DNA of 64,000 nt. It comes from an uncultured Myxococcales bacterium. GTDB lineage: Bacteria; Myxococcota_A; UBA9042. Positions 61,324 to 64,000 of the stretch are shown here, one piece after another. The translations under genes and the position numbers were made by a program. Location: NCBI GenBank assembly GCA_903883645.1, contig CAISBR010000193.1:1-64000 (forward strand), given 5' to 3'. The notes beneath the pieces were generated by a model. It searched no databases. It saw only the letters and a list, made by a program, of their open reading frames with translations, and was not told the origin of the DNA. How positions within the stretch are numbered: the first letter of the stretch is position 1; each line of letters opens with the position of its first letter.

Positions 61324-61950
61324 ATGTTGACCATGGCCCCAGCTGAAACGGACGAGCGCGCCGATGCGGATGCCGCAGATTTGGCCCTGGTCACGGCCTA
61401 TCAGCGCGGCAATGGCAATGCGTTGGCCGAGTTGTACCGCCGCCACGGGCGCCGCGTCGAGTCGGTAGCGCGCAACCTGACCGGGCCGTCGTCGGAGCTC
61501 GAAGACGTTGTGCAAGACGTATTTATTGAGCTGCAGCGCGCCCTGTTTAGTTTTCGCGGCGAGGCACGTTTTACCACATGGTTACATCGGGTTACGGTGA
61601 ACGTGACGCTCATGCACCTGCGCCGCAATCGCCGCAAGGGCTGGCTGCGGTGGGTGGGGCTTGACCAGGCCAGCGAGGCAGCCAAGGCGCATTTCGGCAC
61701 CGAAAGCCGCATCGAAGCCCGAGACCTTTGCAAGCAACTATATGACATTTTAGGTAAACTTCCCGAGAAGAAGTACCTAGTGTTCACGTTGTACGAGCTC
61801 GAAGGCATGAGCCTCGAAGAGATCGCCAGTACGCTGGATATCGGAATCAATACCGTCAAGTCGCGGCTGTTCAATGCCCGACGCGAGGTGTTCGAGATGG
61901 CGCGCGAGCGCGGCGCACTGCCCGCCCACGCCCTGCAGGTGATCAAATGA
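61324..61950 (+). CDS. ECF-type RNA polymerase sigma factor
   Basis: 208 residues from ATG 61324; ATG 61333 and an upstream start at 61252 are possible. Region 2 is DLALVTAYQRGNGNALAELY through DVVQDVFIEL and FTTWLHRVTVNVTL, and region 4 is LPEKKYLVFTLYELEGMSLE with the helix-turn-helix EEIASTLDIGINTVKSRLFNAR. There is no region 3, so it is a group 4 (ECF) sigma factor. Its stop overlaps the start of a FecR-type anti-sigma factor (ATGA), a standard pairing. It is divergent from the cohesin/dockerin genes, which could be its target, though no promoter test was possible. Confidence 0.92.
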   Translation: MLTMAPAETDERADADAADLALVTAYQRGNGNALAELYRRHGRRVESVARNLTGPSSELEDVVQDVFIELQRALFSFRGEARFTTWLHRVTVNVTLMHLRRNRRKGWLRWVGLDQASEAAKAHFGTESRIEARDLCKQLYDILGKLPEKKYLVFTLYELEGMSLEEIASTLDIGINTVKSRLFNARREVFEMARERGALPAHALQVIK

Positions 61951-63062
61951 GTTCGTCGCAAACGACGCTTACGGCCTGCCCGAGCCGCGAGCAATGGCTG
62001 AATTGGGCGCTGGATGGAGGCGCGGAGCTCAACCAAAGCGAGCAACTGGCGCATCTTGATGCCTGTACGGCGTGCGCGGCGCAACTGAGTGATGTGCGAC
62101 GCTTTCAGGGCCTGCTGCAGCGCGGCAAGGCGCCCGCGTTGACTCTGGAGCAACGCCAGAGCCTTGACGAGCGAATTCGCCTGCAAGCTGGGCTTTGGGA
62201 AGGGCCAAGGCGCATGAAACCATGGCTAATTTGGGGCACGGCCTTGGCTGCTGCGACGGCACTTGCGCTCGTAGTGGTACGGCCATTTAGCGAGAAGCAG
62301 CACACGAGCGACACGGCGGTGGCGGCGATCGCGGCATTGCATTGGCAGGCAAGTATCGAGGGCGAGGTAGAAGTGGCGCGCGCCGATGGTCTGTGGCAGC
62401 GCGCGGGCGGCTCGCTTGAGCTGAACAGCGGGACCCGAGTGCGGTCGACCACTGGGGCGCGGCTGACGGTCGCGAATCGCTTTGAGGTTGAAGTGGTGGC
62501 GGGTTCGGAATTCGATGTGGTCGGCCTGGGTGTGAACCATGCGGATCTGCGGGTGCGCCATGGCGAAGTCGAGTGGCAGGTGAGCAAGCTGCACCCTGGT
62601 CAGCGCTTTGCGGTGATGTTTGGCGGCTTCCGCGCTAGCGTGGTCGGCACACGGTTCTGGGTGCGGCAGAGCAGCGACGGCAGCGACGGCCAAGTGCAGG
62701 TGAGCGAGGGCGCCGTGCGCGTGGATGCTGCCGATGACCCGACTGCGCCGCTAGCCGAGACGACGACCGTGGTGCGGGCCGGTCAACGTTGGCGGCACAC
62801 TGGCGGCATCATGTCGCTCGAGCCGACCCAAGCAGTGGCGGCTCCACACGCTGTGACCCCACAAAGCGACGAAGCAGGTGCTGTTACGGGCAGTCCGGCG
62901 GTGGCCGCCCCAGCTGCTATGGCCACGCGCGGCACAGCCCACGGCAAGCCAAGGGCCGCCGGGAGCGCAGCCGATCCCGACGCCGACCGCCATATTCTGA
63001 TCGAAGTGCCACCGCAGACGATGCCGCCGCCCGAACAACCTGGCGAGGCGGGCGGGCGTTGA
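61947..63062 (+). CDS. Anti-sigma factor with FecR domain
   Basis: 371 residues from ATG 61947, overlapping the sigma gene by four bases. N-terminal zinc-finger-like segment with HLDACTACAAQL (His-x3-Cys-x2-Cys) typical of ZAS anti-sigma domains, a transmembrane helix (LIWGTALAAATALALVVV), then a FecR-type beta domain with LELNSGTRVRSTTGARLTV, VNHADLRVRHGEVEWQV and SVVGTRFWVRQ. The C-terminal 90 residues are Pro/Ala-rich and extend into the periplasm. It would hold the ECF sigma inactive until an envelope signal arrives. Convergent with the lnt-like gene. Confidence 0.88.
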   Translation: MSSSQTTLTACPSREQWLNWALDGGAELNQSEQLAHLDACTACAAQLSDVRRFQGLLQRGKAPALTLEQRQSLDERIRLQAGLWEGPRRMKPWLIWGTALAAATALALVVVRPFSEKQHTSDTAVAAIAALHWQASIEGEVEVARADGLWQRAGGSLELNSGTRVRSTTGARLTVANRFEVEVVAGSEFDVVGLGVNHADLRVRHGEVEWQVSKLHPGQRFAVMFGGFRASVVGTRFWVRQSSDGSDGQVQVSEGAVRVDAADDPTAPLAETTTVVRAGQRWRHTGGIMSLEPTQAVAAPHAVTPQSDEAGAVTGSPAVAAPAAMATRGTAHGKPRAAGSAADPDADRHILIEVPPQTMPPPEQPGEAGGR

Positions 63063-63069
63063 TCGAGCG

Positions 63070-64000
63070 CTAATCTACAGACTTCTTCTTTACTTTCTTA
63101 GACTTAACAGCCTTCGGCCCGGCGGCGCGCGGCACTGTCGCTGAACCACCTAGCGTACGCAGCCACGTGTACGCGAGTAGCAGCACCAGCACCGCCAGCG
63201 GCCAATCGCCCAGCGTGGCGTAAACCGTAGTCGATTCAAGCAGCGGCACCTCGCGCAGCAGCGTCTCGGCCTCGGTCAGCTTGGTCTCGGCCACGCGCCG
63301 GCCCACCGCGTCGATAAACACGCTGATGCCAGTATTCGTCGACCGGACCAGCCACTTGCGGTACTCAACCGTCCGCATCAGCGCAAGGTTCAGGTGGTGC
63401 TCGGGCTCAGCGGTCTGGCCAAACCACGCGTCGTTCGTCAAGTTGATGAGCACGTTGGGGTTGTGCACCGCCACCTGTCGCGCAAAGCGGGGTAGCAAGT
63501 CCTCGTAACAAATGAGCATACCCAGGCTAGCGTGGCGACCATCCGCCAAAGACAGGTCAATCGGCGTTGTGCGCGTGCCCGACTGAAAGTGCGATGTCTC
63601 GGGCGACAGCTCGTAGAGCACCGGAAAGCGGTCGCCAAACGGCATGTACTCGCCAAAGGCCAGCAGAAATGCCTTGTCGTGAATCGCTTGAATTTCGCCG
63701 GATGACCCAAGCAAAATTGCGGAGTTATAGCAATCCTCGCAATGTCCTGGCCCCGGCTGCAGCGGCTTGCCGTGAGTCAACGCACCAAACAGCATCGGCA
63801 CCGTAAACCCACGCCGCGGCGTCGAGCGCTCGGCATCGCTTAGGCCCATATCGCCAATCACATCATCGGGGTAGTGCTCATCGCGACTGGGCAAGGCGGC
63901 GCGGGCCGGCACAATGCGCTTGGCCGACCGCGACAGGGCGAGGCTGTCGTGTGCCTGCAGGCCCAGGATCGCAGTAATTTCGCCGTCGCCCGCCCCTTGC
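63070..64000 (-). CDS. lnt: Apolipoprotein N-acyltransferase-like protein, 5' end beyond right edge
   Basis: The minus-strand frame is open to the right edge (about 309 residues visible), so the N-terminal membrane part is missing. The nitrilase-like domain shows NSAILLGSSGEIQAIHDKAF with the catalytic Lys (HDKAFLLAFGEYMPFG), LGMLICYEDLLP with the catalytic Cys, and NLTNDAWFG, which are hallmarks of Lnt, the inner-membrane enzyme that adds the third acyl chain to lipoproteins. A last transmembrane segment (YATLGDWPLAVLVLLLAYTW) and a Lys-rich tail end the protein. The catalytic Glu, expected in a WPE motif, is not seen at the matching place (VPARAALPS); it could be lost or lie elsewhere. Confidence 0.78.
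   Translation of the reverse strand, partial: QGAGDGEITAILGLQAHDSLALSRSAKRIVPARAALPSRDEHYPDDVIGDMGLSDAERSTPRRGFTVPMLFGALTHGKPLQPGPGHCEDCYNSAILLGSSGEIQAIHDKAFLLAFGEYMPFGDRFPVLYELSPETSHFQSGTRTTPIDLSLADGRHASLGMLICYEDLLPRFARQVAVHNPNVLINLTNDAWFGQTAEPEHHLNLALMRTVEYRKWLVRSTNTGISVFIDAVGRRVAETKLTEAETLLREVPLLESTTVYATLGDWPLAVLVLLLAYTWLRTLGGSATVPRAAGPKAVKSKKVKKKSVD

Overview
The window is GC-rich and gene-dense. It looks like chromosome of a Gram-negative didermic bacterium with a deltaproteobacterial or myxobacterial flavour (Myxococcota/Bradymonadota-like; inferred from gene content, not proven). Pointers are the many secreted lipoproteins with lipobox cysteines, Cys-rich CGNGxCExGE repeats and Asp/Ala-rich linkers, large multihaem cytochromes of a Geobacter-like type, a sigma-54 activator, a DUF2169 protein and a degenerate Ser/Thr-kinase-like protein. 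No phage, insertion sequence or CRISPR array was seen.

Layout. 1-5272 (minus): a tightly overlapping set KS, chain-length-factor-like KS, ApeP-like dehydratase, FabG, KS and FabD, matching the core of aryl-polyene (type II PKS/FAS-like) clusters and running off the left edge. 5320-8290 (minus): polysaccharide deacetylase, TPR protein, lipoprotein, BON-like protein. 8415-11135: a GT-C-like membrane protein, a bidirectional terminator and an M23 peptidase. 11463-17191 (plus): tRNA-Ala(GGC) and the 2-oxoglutarate dehydrogenase operon sucA-sucB-lpd. 17229-25753: an organophosphate antiporter, a DUF2169 protein with a large insertion, a secreted helical protein, and a five-gene minus-strand group with a pseudokinase and a class II aldolase. 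25941-28042 (plus): deoxynucleoside kinase, then a Fur-box promoter driving an outer-membrane barrel and a lipoprotein cytochrome c.

28054-41186 is the most striking part. A monohaem cytochrome and a beta-barrel precede (in map order) a four-gene minus-strand operon: a lipoprotein with 24 CxxCH plus 2 variant haem sites in 59-60-residue repeats, an outer-membrane barrel, a 13-haem lipoprotein, and a 9-haem lipoprotein with a collagen-like N-terminus. It has a near-perfect sigma-54 promoter, two pairs of a shared 16-bp dyad, and a divergent NtrC-type activator gene beside a decayed response-regulator fragment. It reads as a sigma-54-controlled porin-cytochrome conduit for electron transfer across the outer membrane, of an architecture I do not recognise from described systems.

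41216-45534 (plus): glpD, an inositol-monophosphatase/CysQ-like phosphatase, a small lipoprotein and a CPBP membrane protease. 45685-55083 (plus): secreted proteins including a 1017-residue lipoprotein with Ig-like repeats and a possible lipid-binding C-terminus, a lipoprotein peptidyl-arginine deiminase with all four catalytic residues, a HEAT-like protein and a GT-C-like membrane protein. 55089-61166 (minus): a Cys-rich lipoprotein with somatomedin-B-like modules, a PKD-like lipoprotein, rimO, and an adjacent pair consisting of an M1 aminopeptidase with a dockerin and a lipoprotein with a cohesin-like domain. 61324-64000: an ECF sigma factor with FecR-type anti-sigma factor, and the 3' part of an lnt-like gene leaving the right edge.

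Limits: all calls come from reading motifs and gene arrangement; no database search or alignment was run. Many starts were moved from the longest open frame to the codon supported by a ribosome binding site, an overlap or a signal peptide.
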